Assembly (NCBI RefSeq): GCF_038397735.1
Contig: NZ_CP151635.1
Span: 2,790,001 to 2,854,000, forward strand
Direction: 5' to 3'
From: Microbacterium sp. LWH13-1.2
Lineage (GTDB): Bacteria > Actinomycetota > Actinomycetes > Actinomycetales > Microbacteriaceae
Length of the DNA: 64,000 nt
A program made the position numbers and the translations under genes. Positions within the stretch are counted from its first letter, which is position 1. Every line of letters begins with the position of its first letter. The notes under the pieces are model-generated. The model saw only the letters and a program-made list of their open reading frames with translations. It had not been told where the DNA came from and did no database searches. Positions 18,196-27,602 of the stretch are shown in pieces.

Positions 18196-18663
18196 ATGCC
18201 GTCCTCGAAGAAGCACCCCCCGTTGGATGACGTCGCGAAGACGATCATCGAGTTGCTGCAGGAGGACGGGCGACGCTCGTACTCCGACATCGGACGAGAA
18301 GTCGGCCTGAGCGAGGCCGCCGTCCGCCAGCGGGTCCAACGCCTGACCGAGTCCGGCGTCATGCAGATCGTCGCGGTCACCGACCCGATGCAGCTGGGCT
18401 TTCCCCGCCAGGCCATGATCGGCATCCGCGTCTCCGGCGACACCCGGCTCGTCGCCGAGGCCATCGCCGAGATCCCCGCGATCGACTACGTCGTGATCAC
18501 GGTCGGGTCCTTCGACATCCTCGCCGAGGTCGTGTGCGAGGACGACGAAGACCTGCTCGCGATGATCAACGACCACATCCGCCCGATCGACGGGGTGCTG
18601 TCGACCGAGACCTTCATCTACGCCAAGCTGCAGAAGCAGCTCTACAACTGGGGGACCAGATGA
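18196..18663 (+). CDS. Lrp/AsnC-family transcriptional regulator
   Basis: A 155-residue regulator. The N-terminal HTH is LQEDGRRSYSDIGREVGLSE followed by AAVRQRVQRL (about 20-50); the C-terminal RAM effector domain runs through QAMIGIRVSGDTRLVAEAIA to ALLSTETFIYAKL-like sequence at the end. Lrp proteins sense amino acids and act on neighbouring genes. The stop overlaps the aminotransferase ATG by 4 bp, so it almost surely controls that gene in response to its amino substrate. Confidence 0.9.
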   Translation: MPSSKKHPPLDDVAKTIIELLQEDGRRSYSDIGREVGLSEAAVRQRVQRLTESGVMQIVAVTDPMQLGFPRQAMIGIRVSGDTRLVAEAIAEIPAIDYVVITVGSFDILAEVVCEDDEDLLAMINDHIRPIDGVLSTETFIYAKLQKQLYNWGTR

Positions 18664-20054
18664 GCACGCAACGCACGACTCCGTCCGAGGCCGAACTCCA
18701 GGCCATGGCCAAGGACCACCTGTGGATGCACTTCACGCGCCAGTCCACGATGGAGAAGAGCGGTGTGCCGATCATCGTCAAGGGCGACGGTCACCGCATC
18801 TGGGACTCGAAGGGCAAGGAGTACTTCGACGGCCTCGCCGGACTCTTCGTCGTGAACGCCGGACACGGTCGCCGACGCCTCGCCGAGGCCGCGGCGAAGC
18901 AGGCCTCCGAGCTCTCCTTCTTCCCGCTCTGGTCGTACGCGCACCCCGCGGCCATCGAGCTCGCCGACCGACTGGCCGACGAGGCTCCGGGCGACCTGAA
19001 CCGCGTCTTCTTCTCGACCGGTGGCGGCGAGGCTGTCGAGACGGCCTTCAAGCTCGCGAAGCACTACTGGAAGCTGCAGGGCAAACCCACCAAGCACAAG
19101 GTGATCTCGCGCTCGGTCGCCTATCACGGCACTCCGCAGGGCGCCCTCGCGATCACCGGCATCCCGGCGATGAAATCGATGTTCGAGCCGGTCACGCCGG
19201 GCGGCTTCCGGGTGCCGAACACCAACTTCTACCGCGCGGCCGAGATGGGCGGACCGAGCGACGACCTCGAGGCCTTCGGTCGCTGGGCGGCCGACCGCAT
19301 CGAGGAGATGATCCTGTTCGAGGGCGCAGACACCGTCGCTGCCGTCTTCCTCGAGCCGGTGCAGAACTCGGGCGGATGCTTCCCGCCCCCTCCCGGCTAC
19401 TTCGCCCGGGTGCGCGAGATCTGCGACCGCCATGACGTGCTCCTCGTCTCGGACGAGGTGATCTGCGCGTTCGGCCGACTCGGCCACACCTTCGCGTGCA
19501 CCGGCCTCGGCTACGTGCCCGACATGATCACGTGCGCCAAGGGCATGACGAGCGGTTACTCGCCGATCGGGGCCACGATCATCAGCGACCGGATCTACGA
19601 GCCCTTCTCGAAGGGCGACGTGTCGTTCCCGCACGGCTACACGTTCGGCGGGCATCCGGTCTCGGCAGCGGTCGCGCTCGAGAACCTCGCCATCTTCGAC
19701 GAGGAGGGGCTCAACGAGCACGTGCGCGAGAACTCGCCGCTGTTCCGCGCCGAGCTCGAGACCCTGCTCGACCTGCCGATCGTGGGCGACGTGCGTGGCG
19801 ACGGCTACTTCTTCGGCATCGAGCTGGTGAAGGACAAGGGCACGCGCGAGACGTTCGACGACGACGAGTCTGAGCGGCTGCTGCGCGGCTTCCTCTCCCC
19901 CGCCCTGTTCGAGGCCGGCCTCTACTGCCGCGCCGACGACCGCGGCGACCCCGTGATCCAGCTCGCGCCGCCGCTCACGATCGGCCCCGCCGAGTTCCGC
20001 GAGATCGGGCAGATCCTGCGCAGCGTCCTCTCCGAGGCCCAGTCGGTGCTCTGA
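18660..20054 (+). CDS. Class III aminotransferase (omega-amino acid/putrescine type)
   Basis: A 464-residue PLP-dependent class III aminotransferase. The PLP phosphate loop is STGGGEAVETAF (119-130), the pyridine-N acid Asp265 is in VSDEVICAFGR, and the Schiff-base Lys294 is in TCAKGMTSGY. It transfers an omega-amino group from a diamine, beta-alanine or GABA-like donor to pyruvate or 2-oxoglutarate, giving a semialdehyde. It is translationally coupled to the Lrp regulator. The MmsA-type dehydrogenase and a second class III enzyme nearby suggest beta-alanine or polyamine breakdown. Confidence 0.88.
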   Translation: MSTQRTTPSEAELQAMAKDHLWMHFTRQSTMEKSGVPIIVKGDGHRIWDSKGKEYFDGLAGLFVVNAGHGRRRLAEAAAKQASELSFFPLWSYAHPAAIELADRLADEAPGDLNRVFFSTGGGEAVETAFKLAKHYWKLQGKPTKHKVISRSVAYHGTPQGALAITGIPAMKSMFEPVTPGGFRVPNTNFYRAAEMGGPSDDLEAFGRWAADRIEEMILFEGADTVAAVFLEPVQNSGGCFPPPPGYFARVREICDRHDVLLVSDEVICAFGRLGHTFACTGLGYVPDMITCAKGMTSGYSPIGATIISDRIYEPFSKGDVSFPHGYTFGGHPVSAAVALENLAIFDEEGLNEHVRENSPLFRAELETLLDLPIVGDVRGDGYFFGIELVKDKGTRETFDDDESERLLRGFLSPALFEAGLYCRADDRGDPVIQLAPPLTIGPAEFREIGQILRSVLSEAQSVL

Positions 20055-20069
20055 CCCAGCCGGATCGTC

Positions 20070-21608
20070 TCAGCCGGATGCCGCGGTGCGCCGCCTCGCC
20101 AGGAGTGCGAGGTGGAGCGCCGCGATCGTCTCGCCGTCGTCGAGATCGGCCCCCAGCAGATCGCCGATCAGCGTGAGGCGCTGGTAGAACACCGACCGCG
20201 ACAGGTGGCTCGCCGCCGCTGCGGCCGATCGGTTGCCGGGGTGTGCGACGAGAGCGGCGAGCACATCGAGCAGGTCGCCGCGTCGCTCCCTGTCGTATCG
20301 GATCAGCGGCGCCAGCATCCGCTCGCTGTGCTCGTGCAGTCGGTGATCGTCGCGCAGCGTGGCGACGAGCCGTTCGAGCGGGCGGTCGTCGACACGATGC
20401 ACTCGGGCTCCCGTCTCGGCCCGATCGCTGTCGGCCAGATCCCGCGCCGCGCGCAGAGAGCCGAGCAGACCGATCACGTCGTCGGCGACCGGCCCCACGA
20501 AGACCGCTCGGTCGGGGCCGGCGATGCGCAGCAGCACCTCGTCGGACAGCCCGGCGGATGCGGGCACCGACAGCAGCGCCACGTCATCGCCGTCGACGCG
20601 GGCGGCCATCGCCGCGAAGCCGGCCTGCCGCGCGCGATAGGCGAGCTCGCTGATCGAGCCGCTGCCCCGTGCCACGATCCCGTGGCAGTGGCGGCCTCGG
20701 AGCGCGAATCCTCCGGCGCGCAGCCGGGCGTCGATGTCCTCGGCCTTCGCGAAGCGCGCTCCGAGCAGGTCGTCGATCACATCACGCTGAGCCAGCAGCG
20801 ACCATTCCGCATCGCCGCCGTCGGCGATGCATCCGAAGGCGAGGGCCGTCGCTCCCTGCTCGAGCACGGTCACGCGACCGGCGGGGTGTGGCGGACCCGG
20901 GAGCGCGAGGAGCGTGCCCCAGCGCACCCCGCGCGCCTGCACGGGCACCGGCTCCGCCGCACTGCGATTCTCGAGCACCTCGGCGATCGGCATCTCGAGC
21001 CCCTCGGCCGCGATCACCTCGCGCGCGAGGTTCTCGAGCACGACCGGGGCTCCGAGCGCTCGAGCGGTCTGGGAGACCACGACGTCGGCGGGAGCCCCTT
21101 GCAGGCTCAGCGCGGTGAAGAGCTCGTGCAGGTGCTGCCGTTCGCGCAGCGCCTGCGTCTGCGCGGCGATCAGCGCATGGTGCACGGCTTCGGTCACGGC
21201 GACGAACTTGACCTCGCGTGTGAGGGCGACGAGGGCCAGCCCCACTGTCGCGCAGACGTCGACGACCGGCTGCGGCACCGCCTGCCGAGCGGTCTTCAGC
21301 TCGAACACGATGCCGGCGATTCCCGCCCGATGCAGGCTCGACGCGAAGTCCCTCAGCTCGGCGTCGTCGACAGGCCACCCGGCGCCTGTGGTCAGCAGCA
21401 GCTCACCGCCGTCGAGCAGTCGCGCGACGCCTACGCTGTCGGAGACGTGCACCCAGCGCACCGCGGCGTCGAGCGCCGCACCGCCGACGAGCACGTCGGG
21501 CTCGCCCTGCTGCACGGCAGCCTCTGCGAGCACATCAGCCACCGTCAGGAAGACGGCGCCCGTCGGACGATCTGTCCGATTGTCGCCGATCTCGCTACGT
21601 TCTGACAC
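20070..21608 (-). CDS. PucR-family transcriptional regulator
   Basis: A 512-residue regulator. The N-terminal PucR ligand-sensing domain includes LTVADVLAEAAVQQGEPDVL and GGELLLTTGAGW; the C-terminal PucR HTH is at HPGNRSAAAAASHLSRSVFY (about 460-480). PucR proteins govern purine, allantoin and amino acid catabolism. The GTG at 21608 is chosen because AAGGAG lies 9 nt upstream; a GTG six codons earlier (21626) has no site. It is divergent from the MmsA-type gene across 99 bp and probably regulates it and the following aminotransferase. Confidence 0.88.
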   Translation of the reverse strand: MSERSEIGDNRTDRPTGAVFLTVADVLAEAAVQQGEPDVLVGGAALDAAVRWVHVSDSVGVARLLDGGELLLTTGAGWPVDDAELRDFASSLHRAGIAGIVFELKTARQAVPQPVVDVCATVGLALVALTREVKFVAVTEAVHHALIAAQTQALRERQHLHELFTALSLQGAPADVVVSQTARALGAPVVLENLAREVIAAEGLEMPIAEVLENRSAAEPVPVQARGVRWGTLLALPGPPHPAGRVTVLEQGATALAFGCIADGGDAEWSLLAQRDVIDDLLGARFAKAEDIDARLRAGGFALRGRHCHGIVARGSGSISELAYRARQAGFAAMAARVDGDDVALLSVPASAGLSDEVLLRIAGPDRAVFVGPVADDVIGLLGSLRAARDLADSDRAETGARVHRVDDRPLERLVATLRDDHRLHEHSERMLAPLIRYDRERRGDLLDVLAALVAHPGNRSAAAAASHLSRSVFYQRLTLIGDLLGADLDDGETIAALHLALLARRRTAASG

Positions 21609-21658
21609 CGCAGATGCTCCTTGCACTCTGTGATCATGGGAGGAAGCCAGCGTATCGC

Positions 21659-21673
21659 CACTCGGTCAGAGTG
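21659..21673. repeat. Small inverted repeat in pucR-mmsA divergent region
   Basis: CACTC-GGTCA-GAGTG is a 5-bp perfect stem midway between the divergent pucR and mmsA starts. It is a weak operator candidate only. Confidence 0.25.
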
Positions 21674-21707
21674 TTCGACGCGGATCTCACCCCCTCGAAG
21701 GAGTCCT

Positions 21708-23192
21708 GTGGACATCGTCCGTCACCTCATCAACGGAGCAGACACCGCCGACGCAGCACGCACGGGACAGGTGTTCGACCCGGCCACGGGTCAGGTCTCG
21801 AAGCAGGTCGCCTTCGCGTCCACCGCCGAGGTCGACCAGGCGATCGCCGCCGCGGCATCCGCTCTGCCCGCATGGCGCGAGACGAGCCTCATCAAGCGCG
21901 CCGACGTGTTCTTCCGCCTGCGTCAGCTGCTCAAGGAGCGCACGCCCGAGCTCGCGGCGATCGTCACCTCGGAGCACGGCAAGGTGCTCTCGGATGCCGC
22001 GGGCGAGGTGTCGCGCGGCATCGAGAACGTCGAGTTCGCCGCCGGTCTCGTGCACCTGCTGAAGGGCGAGCGCAGCGAGCAGGTCTCGCGTGGGGTCGAC
22101 GTGCACTCGGTCAAGCAGCCCGTCGGCGTCGTCGCCGCTATCACCCCGTTCAACTTCCCGGTCATGGTGCCGCTGTGGATGGTCGCCTCGGCCATCGCCT
22201 GCGGCAACACGGTGGTGCTCAAGCCCAGCGAGAAGGACCCGTCGGCGTCGGTCTGGCTCGCCAAGCTCTTCCAGGAGGCGGGTCTTCCCGACGGCGTGCT
22301 CAACGTCGTGCACGGCGACAAGGAGGCCGTCGACGCCCTGCTCGAGTCGCCGCGCGTGAACGCGATCAGCTTCGTCGGCTCGACGCCGATCGCCCGGTCG
22401 ATCTACCAGCGCGCGTCGACCGCGGGCAAGCGCGTCCAGGCGCTCGGCGGAGCGAAGAACCACATGGTCGTCATGCCGGATGCCGACATCGACGCCGCTG
22501 CCGACGCCGCAGTGTCGGCCGCCTACGGCTCGGCCGGAGAGCGCTGCATGGCCGTCTCGGTGCTGGTCGCTGTCGGCGACATCGCCGACGACCTGGTCGC
22601 CGCGATCGCCTCGCGCATCGAGGGCCTCACGATCGGCGCGGGCACGGATGCCGCGAGCGAGATGGGTCCGCTCATCACCCGCGAGCACCGCGACCGCGTC
22701 GCATCGTACGTCACCGGAGCCGCCGCAGAGGGCGCGACGGTCGTGGTCGACGGCACCACGAAGGAGTTCGACTCCGAGGGCTTCTTCATCGGGGTCAGCC
22801 TGATCGACCAGGTCGCTCCCGGCATGAAGGTGTACGACGACGAGATCTTCGGCCCGGTGCTCTCGGTGGTTCGCGTCGAGACCTACGCCGAGGCCGTCGA
22901 GCTCGTCAACGCGAACGCGTACGGCAACGGCACCGCGATCTTCACGCGGGACGGCGGCACCGCCCGCCAGTACGAGTTCGACATCGAGGTCGGCATGGTC
23001 GGCGTCAACGTGCCTATCCCCGTGCCGATCGGCGCCTACTCTTTCGGCGGCTGGAAGGACTCGCTGTTCGGCGACTCGCACATCTACGGCCCCGAGTCGG
23101 TGCACTTCTACACTCGGTCGAAGGTGGTCACCACCCGCTGGCCCGACCACACGCCCTCGCAGATCGACCTGGGCTTCCCGAGCAACCACTGA
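21708..23192 (+). CDS. mmsA: CoA-acylating methylmalonate-semialdehyde dehydrogenase
   Basis: A 494-residue aldehyde dehydrogenase of the MmsA branch. It converts methylmalonate semialdehyde to propionyl-CoA, or malonate semialdehyde to acetyl-CoA, using NAD+ and CoA. The nucleophile Cys280 is in GERCMAVS and the Asn in TPFNFP (Asn149). The general-base Glu of ordinary ALDHs is absent: the site reads QALGGAKNH, as expected for CoA-acylating members. The GTG at 21708 follows AAGGAG. The next gene is a class III aminotransferase 36 bp on, fitting beta-alanine to malonate semialdehyde to acetyl-CoA. Valine breakdown is the other possibility. Confidence 0.9.
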   Translation: MDIVRHLINGADTADAARTGQVFDPATGQVSKQVAFASTAEVDQAIAAAASALPAWRETSLIKRADVFFRLRQLLKERTPELAAIVTSEHGKVLSDAAGEVSRGIENVEFAAGLVHLLKGERSEQVSRGVDVHSVKQPVGVVAAITPFNFPVMVPLWMVASAIACGNTVVLKPSEKDPSASVWLAKLFQEAGLPDGVLNVVHGDKEAVDALLESPRVNAISFVGSTPIARSIYQRASTAGKRVQALGGAKNHMVVMPDADIDAAADAAVSAAYGSAGERCMAVSVLVAVGDIADDLVAAIASRIEGLTIGAGTDAASEMGPLITREHRDRVASYVTGAAAEGATVVVDGTTKEFDSEGFFIGVSLIDQVAPGMKVYDDEIFGPVLSVVRVETYAEAVELVNANAYGNGTAIFTRDGGTARQYEFDIEVGMVGVNVPIPVPIGAYSFGGWKDSLFGDSHIYGPESVHFYTRSKVVTTRWPDHTPSQIDLGFPSNH

Positions 23193-23228
23193 GCTCCCGA
23201 GCAGACACCGAGAACTGAGACACGAGAC

Positions 23229-24617
23229 ATGACGAACTACACCGACCGGCATGGCGCATCCCACCCGCTGCCTGCCCCCGAGGCCGAGGCGCAGGTGCGT
23301 GCAGACGACCGCGGCCACGTCTTCCACTCGTGGAGCGCGCAGGGCCTGATCGATCCGCTTCCCGTCGCCGCGGGTGAGGGCTCGACGTTCTGGGACTACG
23401 CCGGCAACGCCTACCTCGACTTCTCGAGCCAGCTGGTCAACCTGAACCTCGGGCACCAGCATCCCGATCTCGTGGCGGCGATCCAGCAGCAGGCCGGACG
23501 CCTCTCGACGATCCAGCCGGCGATGGCCAACGACGTGCGGGGCGAGCTCGCCCGGCTCATCGTCGAGGTCGCACCCGAGGGGTTCGAGAAGGTCTTCTTC
23601 ACGAACGGCGGCGCCGAGGCCAACGAGTACGCGGTGCGGATGGCGCGTCAGTCGACAGGTCGCCACAAGGTGCTCTCGATGTACCGGAGCTACCACGGGT
23701 CGACCTCGACCGCGATCTCGCTGACGGGCGACCCGCGCCGGTGGGCGAACGGCACTCCCGACTCGGGCGCCGTGCGGTTCTTCGGACCCTACCTGTATCG
23801 CTCGCCGTTCCACGCCGAGACGCCGGAGCAGGAGTCCGAGCGCGCGCTCGCCCATCTCGAGCAGACGATCCAGCTCGAGGGCCCGCAGACCATCGCCGCG
23901 ATCATCATCGAGACCGTGGTCGGAACCAACGGCGTGCTCGTGCCCCCGCCCGGCTACCTGCAGGGCGTGCGCGAACTGTGCGACCGCTACGGCATCGTCT
24001 ACATCGCCGACGAGGTCATGGTCGGCTTCGGCCGGCTCGGCGAGTGGTTCGGCATCGACGCGTACGGAGGCCGCCCCGACCTCATCACCTTCGCGAAGGG
24101 TGTGAACTCGGGCTACGTGCCACTCGGCGGCGTCGTGATCTCGGAGCGCATCGCGAAGGCGTTCGACACCACGCCCTTCGCCGGCGGCCTGACGTACTCG
24201 GGCCACCCGCTCGCGTGCGCCGCGGGCGTCGCGACGTTCGAGGTGTTCCGCCGAGACGGCATCCTCGAGCGCGTGCGCGACCTCGGCGAGCGCATCGTCG
24301 AGCCGACGCTGCGCCGCTGGGTCGACACCCACCCGAGCGTCGGCGAGGTGCGCGGACGCGGCCTGTTCTGGGCCGTCGAGCTCGTGCGCGACAAAGAGAC
24401 GCGCGAGCCGCTCGTGCCGTTCAACGCGAGCGGAGCGGATGCTGCGCCGGTCGCCGCCTTCGCCGCCGCCGCGAAGAAGGCCGGCGTCTGGCCGTTCACG
24501 CACTTCAATCGCATGCACGTGGCGCCGCCGCTCGTGATCAGCGAAGACGACCTGGTGCGCGGCCTCGCCGTGCTCGACGGCGCGCTGGCCGTGGCCGACG
24601 AGGCCGCCGCGAGCTGA
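23229..24617 (+). CDS. Class III aminotransferase (probable beta-alanine/omega-amino acid:pyruvate)
   Basis: A 462-residue PLP enzyme. PLP contacts include FFTNGGAEANEYAV (123-136); Asp261 is in IADEVMVGFGRLG and the Schiff-base Lys290 in ITFAKGVNSGY. Length and motifs are those of omega-amino acid:pyruvate transaminases. Directly after mmsA on the same strand, it most likely makes the semialdehyde that MmsA consumes. It shares only general family features with the enzyme at 18660, so the two probably use different amines. Confidence 0.88.
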   Translation: MTNYTDRHGASHPLPAPEAEAQVRADDRGHVFHSWSAQGLIDPLPVAAGEGSTFWDYAGNAYLDFSSQLVNLNLGHQHPDLVAAIQQQAGRLSTIQPAMANDVRGELARLIVEVAPEGFEKVFFTNGGAEANEYAVRMARQSTGRHKVLSMYRSYHGSTSTAISLTGDPRRWANGTPDSGAVRFFGPYLYRSPFHAETPEQESERALAHLEQTIQLEGPQTIAAIIIETVVGTNGVLVPPPGYLQGVRELCDRYGIVYIADEVMVGFGRLGEWFGIDAYGGRPDLITFAKGVNSGYVPLGGVVISERIAKAFDTTPFAGGLTYSGHPLACAAGVATFEVFRRDGILERVRDLGERIVEPTLRRWVDTHPSVGEVRGRGLFWAVELVRDKETREPLVPFNASGADAAPVAAFAAAAKKAGVWPFTHFNRMHVAPPLVISEDDLVRGLAVLDGALAVADEAAAS

Positions 24618-24667
24618 CAGCCCTGTGAGCTGACGGTGCCGTGAGGTGCAGCCGCTGCTGCGCGGGT

Positions 24668-25396
24668 TCAGACCAGGAAGCCGCGGAGCAGTGCCTCAGA
24701 GCCGGCGAGATGATCGCGCATCGCGTCCTCGGCGGCCTCGGGGCGGCCGGCGAGGATCGCGGTGACGATGCGCTCGTGCTGCTCGCCGGAGTGCTGGATG
24801 TTGCGCGGCATGAGGGGGAACGTGTCGAGCCAGGCGTTCACATCGGCTCGGTTCTCCGCCGCGAGCGCGACCAGCGAGGGGATGCCGGCGGCCTCGGCGA
24901 TCGCGAGATGGAACAGGGTGTCCAGGCGGCGGTACTCGTCGGGTCCGGCCGGGAGCGCGGCTTCGTGGCGCGCCCACAGATCCGCCCTGATCGCCGCGTC
25001 CAGCGAACGGCTCGCGGCAGCCCGTGCGGCACCGGTCTCGAGCACACGGCGCAGCCCGAGCACGTCATCCAGCTCCGCCACGGTCACCCCGACGGACTCC
25101 GCGGGCTGCGGCAGCGGATCCGCGACGAACGTGCCGCCGTAGCGGCCGCGCCGCGCGATCAGGTAGCCGGCGTCGGCGAGCTCGCGGATCGCCTCGCGTA
25201 CGGTGTCGCGGCTCACCTCGAACGAGGCGGCGAGCTCGCGCTCCGGGGGCAGCGACTCCCCCGGAGCGACCACGCCGAGACGGATCGTCTGCACCAGTCG
25301 CGCCACCGTGTCCTCCAGGGCGTTGCCCCGTCGCAGCGGCCGATAGACCGCGCGACGGACCTCCACCAGGTCGCCGTCCGCGGTGTGCTCGCTCAT
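24668..25396 (-). CDS. GntR/FadR-family transcriptional regulator
   Basis: A 242-residue regulator. The N-terminal winged helix has IRLGVVAPGESLPPERELAA then SFEVSRDTVREAIREL (about 38-72); the C-terminal FCD all-helical sensor holds HLAIAEAAGIPSL and ends in DAMRDHLAGSEALL. FCD proteins bind carboxylate or amine metabolites. It is the last gene of the minus-strand run that starts with the glutamine-synthetase-like gene and likely represses that operon. Confidence 0.88.
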   Translation of the reverse strand: MSEHTADGDLVEVRRAVYRPLRRGNALEDTVARLVQTIRLGVVAPGESLPPERELAASFEVSRDTVREAIRELADAGYLIARRGRYGGTFVADPLPQPAESVGVTVAELDDVLGLRRVLETGAARAAASRSLDAAIRADLWARHEAALPAGPDEYRRLDTLFHLAIAEAAGIPSLVALAAENRADVNAWLDTFPLMPRNIQHSGEQHERIVTAILAGRPEAAEDAMRDHLAGSEALLRGFLV

Positions 25397-25429
25397 GCTC
25401 TCACCCTGTCACAGCGCGGTGTGCGGGTC

Positions 25430-26209
25430 TCACAGCGGGGTGACGTAGGCGTTGGTGATGCCGCCGTCGACGACGAAGGCGCTGGCGGTGATGAACGACG
25501 AGTCGTCCGAGGCGAGGAAGGCCACGGCGGCGGCCAGCTCCGACGGCTCCGCGAAGCGCCCCATCGGCACGTGCACGAGTCGGCGCTGTGCGCGCTCGGG
25601 GTCTTTGGCGAAGAGCTCCTGCAGCAGCGGGGTGTTGACGGGTCCGGGGCACAGAGCGTTCACGCGCACCCCCTGTCGGGCGAACTGCACACCGAGCTCG
25701 CGGGACATCGCGAGCACTCCCCCCTTCGACGCGGTGTAGCTGATCTGCGAGGTCGCAGACCCCAGCAGGGCGACGAAGGATGCGGTGTTGATGATCGATC
25801 CTCGGCCCGCCGGCACCATGTGACGAAGCGCTGCTCGGCTGCAGAGGTACACGCTCTTGAGGTTGACGTCCTGCACGCGATCCCAGGCCGGCAGCTCGGT
25901 CGTCTCGATCGAGTCGTCGTCCGCCGGTGAGATGCCCGCATTGTTGAAGGCGATGTCGATGCGGCCGAACTCCGCGGCGACGCCGTCGAAGAGCGCGTTG
26001 ACCTTCGTCTCGTCGGCGACGTCGACGGGACGGAAGGCTCCGCCGACCTCGGCTGCCGCTTTCTCGCCCGTGGCGGGATCGACGTCGGCGATGACGACGA
26101 ACGCGCCTTCTGCGGCGAAGCGCTGGGCCGTGGCGAACCCGATTCCGCTCGCGCCTCCGGTGATGATGGCGACGCGGTCCTTGAGGCGCTGGGTCAGATC
26201 GATGGTCAT
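25430..26209 (-). CDS. Short-chain dehydrogenase/reductase
   Basis: A 259-residue classical SDR. NAD(P) loop TGGASGIG at 17-24, NNAG at 89-92, catalytic Ser144 (NTASF), Tyr158 and Lys162 (YTASK). VIADVD with Asp42 after strand 2 points to NAD+. It interconverts an alcohol and a carbonyl. In this operon with a gamma-glutamyl amide ligase, aldehyde dehydrogenase and gamma-glutamyl hydrolase it is well placed to oxidise a gamma-glutamylated amino alcohol to the aldehyde. The ATG at 26209 follows GGAGA at 7 nt. Confidence 0.88.
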   Translation of the reverse strand: MTIDLTQRLKDRVAIITGGASGIGFATAQRFAAEGAFVVIADVDPATGEKAAAEVGGAFRPVDVADETKVNALFDGVAAEFGRIDIAFNNAGISPADDDSIETTELPAWDRVQDVNLKSVYLCSRAALRHMVPAGRGSIINTASFVALLGSATSQISYTASKGGVLAMSRELGVQFARQGVRVNALCPGPVNTPLLQELFAKDPERAQRRLVHVPMGRFAEPSELAAAVAFLASDDSSFITASAFVVDGGITNAYVTPL

Positions 26210-26240
26210 GTGTGTTCTCCGTTGCAGGGTGGGATGCGGG

Positions 26241-27602
26241 TCAGGATTCGTCGGTCGCGAAGAAGACGTTCTTCGTCTCGGTGAAGTGCTCGGCGGCATC
26301 CGGTCCGAGCTCCCGCCCGAGGCCTGAGGCCTTCATGCCGCCGAACGGCGTCGCGTATCGCACCGACGAGTGCGAGTTCACCGACAGCACGCCGCTCTGC
26401 ACTCCGCGCGAGACACGCACGGCGCGGCCGAGGCTCTCGGTCCAGATCGAGCCGGCGAGGCCGTAGGCGGTGTCGTTCGCGAGGCGGATCGCATCGGCCT
26501 CGTCGTCGAACGGCATCACCGCGACGACCGGGCCGAACACCTCCTGCTGGGCGATGCGGTCGGACGGATCGGCGAGCACCACGGCGGGCGCGAACCAGAA
26601 GCCGTCGCCCTGGGGTGCGCTCCCCCGGAAGGCGATGTTCGCGTCGTCGAGGAACCCCGACACCGTGTCGCGGTGCGCCGCCGAGATGAGCGGCCCCATA
26701 TCGGTGTCGGCGCTCGACGGGTCTCCTACTCGCCACGCAGCGACCGCCGGCTCGAGCAGTTCGAGGAATCGGTCGTACACCGATCGCTGCACCAGCAGCC
26801 GGCTGCGGGCACAGCAATCCTGACCCGCGTTGTCGAACACGGAGCCAGGAACCGCCGCGACGGCCTTCTCGAGGTCCGCGTCGGCGAAGACGATGTTGGC
26901 GCTCTTGCCACCGAGCTCCAGCGTGACGGGCTTGAGCGCTCGAGCGCATCCGGCCGCGACCTCGATGCCGACCTCGGTCGACCCGGTGAACACGACCTTG
27001 CGGACATCCGGATGCTCGACGAGCCGCTGTCCGACGACCGAACCCGACCCGGTGACGACCTCGAACAGCCCTTCGGGAAGACCCGCTTCGAGGGCGAGCT
27101 CACCGAGGCGGATGGCCGTGAGAGGGGTGAGCTCGGCGGGCTTCAGCACGACGGCGTTGCCCGCGGCGAGCGCCGGCGCGAACGCCCAGGCGGCGATGGT
27201 CATCGGGAAGTTCCACGGCACGATGACACCGACCACGCCGTAGGGGTCGTGGAAGGTGACGTCGAGTCCGCCGGCCACCGGGATCTGCCGGCCGGACAGC
27301 CGCTCGGGGTCGGCGGAGTAGTAGTTGAGCACCTGGGCGACGTGACCCGCCTCCCATCGGGCGGAACCGATCGGATGTCCGGAGTTCAGCACTTCGAGCT
27401 GGGCGAGCTCTTCGACCGCGGCCTCGACCGTGCGAGCGAACGCGCGGAGGGCATCGGCCCGAGCGACCGGGGCGAGCGCCGCCCACCGGCGCTGGGCCGC
27501 GATGGCACGCGCGATCGCGGCATCCGTCTCTGCGACGTCGGCACGCGCGATCTCGCGGATCGCTGCGCCGGTCGAGGGGTTGATGACTGTGAACGCGCTC
27601 AT
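26241..27602 (-). CDS. Aldehyde dehydrogenase (gamma-glutamyl-aminoaldehyde type, PuuC-like)
   Basis: A 453-residue NAD(P)-dependent aldehyde dehydrogenase. Asn131 in VPWNFP, general base Glu229 in LELGGK, nucleophile Cys263 in GQDCCARSR. The family includes gamma-glutamyl-gamma-aminobutyraldehyde and betaine-aldehyde dehydrogenases. It probably oxidises the gamma-glutamyl aldehyde made by the adjacent SDR to the acid that the PuuD-like hydrolase cleaves. The ATG overlaps the puuD-like stop by 4 bp and has GGAGG upstream. It is slightly shorter at the N-terminus than typical 480-residue members. Confidence 0.9.
   Translation of the reverse strand: MSAFTVINPSTGAAIREIARADVAETDAAIARAIAAQRRWAALAPVARADALRAFARTVEAAVEELAQLEVLNSGHPIGSARWEAGHVAQVLNYYSADPERLSGRQIPVAGGLDVTFHDPYGVVGVIVPWNFPMTIAAWAFAPALAAGNAVVLKPAELTPLTAIRLGELALEAGLPEGLFEVVTGSGSVVGQRLVEHPDVRKVVFTGSTEVGIEVAAGCARALKPVTLELGGKSANIVFADADLEKAVAAVPGSVFDNAGQDCCARSRLLVQRSVYDRFLELLEPAVAAWRVGDPSSADTDMGPLISAAHRDTVSGFLDDANIAFRGSAPQGDGFWFAPAVVLADPSDRIAQQEVFGPVVAVMPFDDEADAIRLANDTAYGLAGSIWTESLGRAVRVSRGVQSGVLSVNSHSSVRYATPFGGMKASGLGRELGPDAAEHFTETKNVFFATDES

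Noticed and set aside
21687..24518. A 943-codon minus-strand open frame
   Set aside because: Antisense to mmsA and the class III aminotransferase, both with catalytic motifs. Arg/Asp/His-rich shadow.
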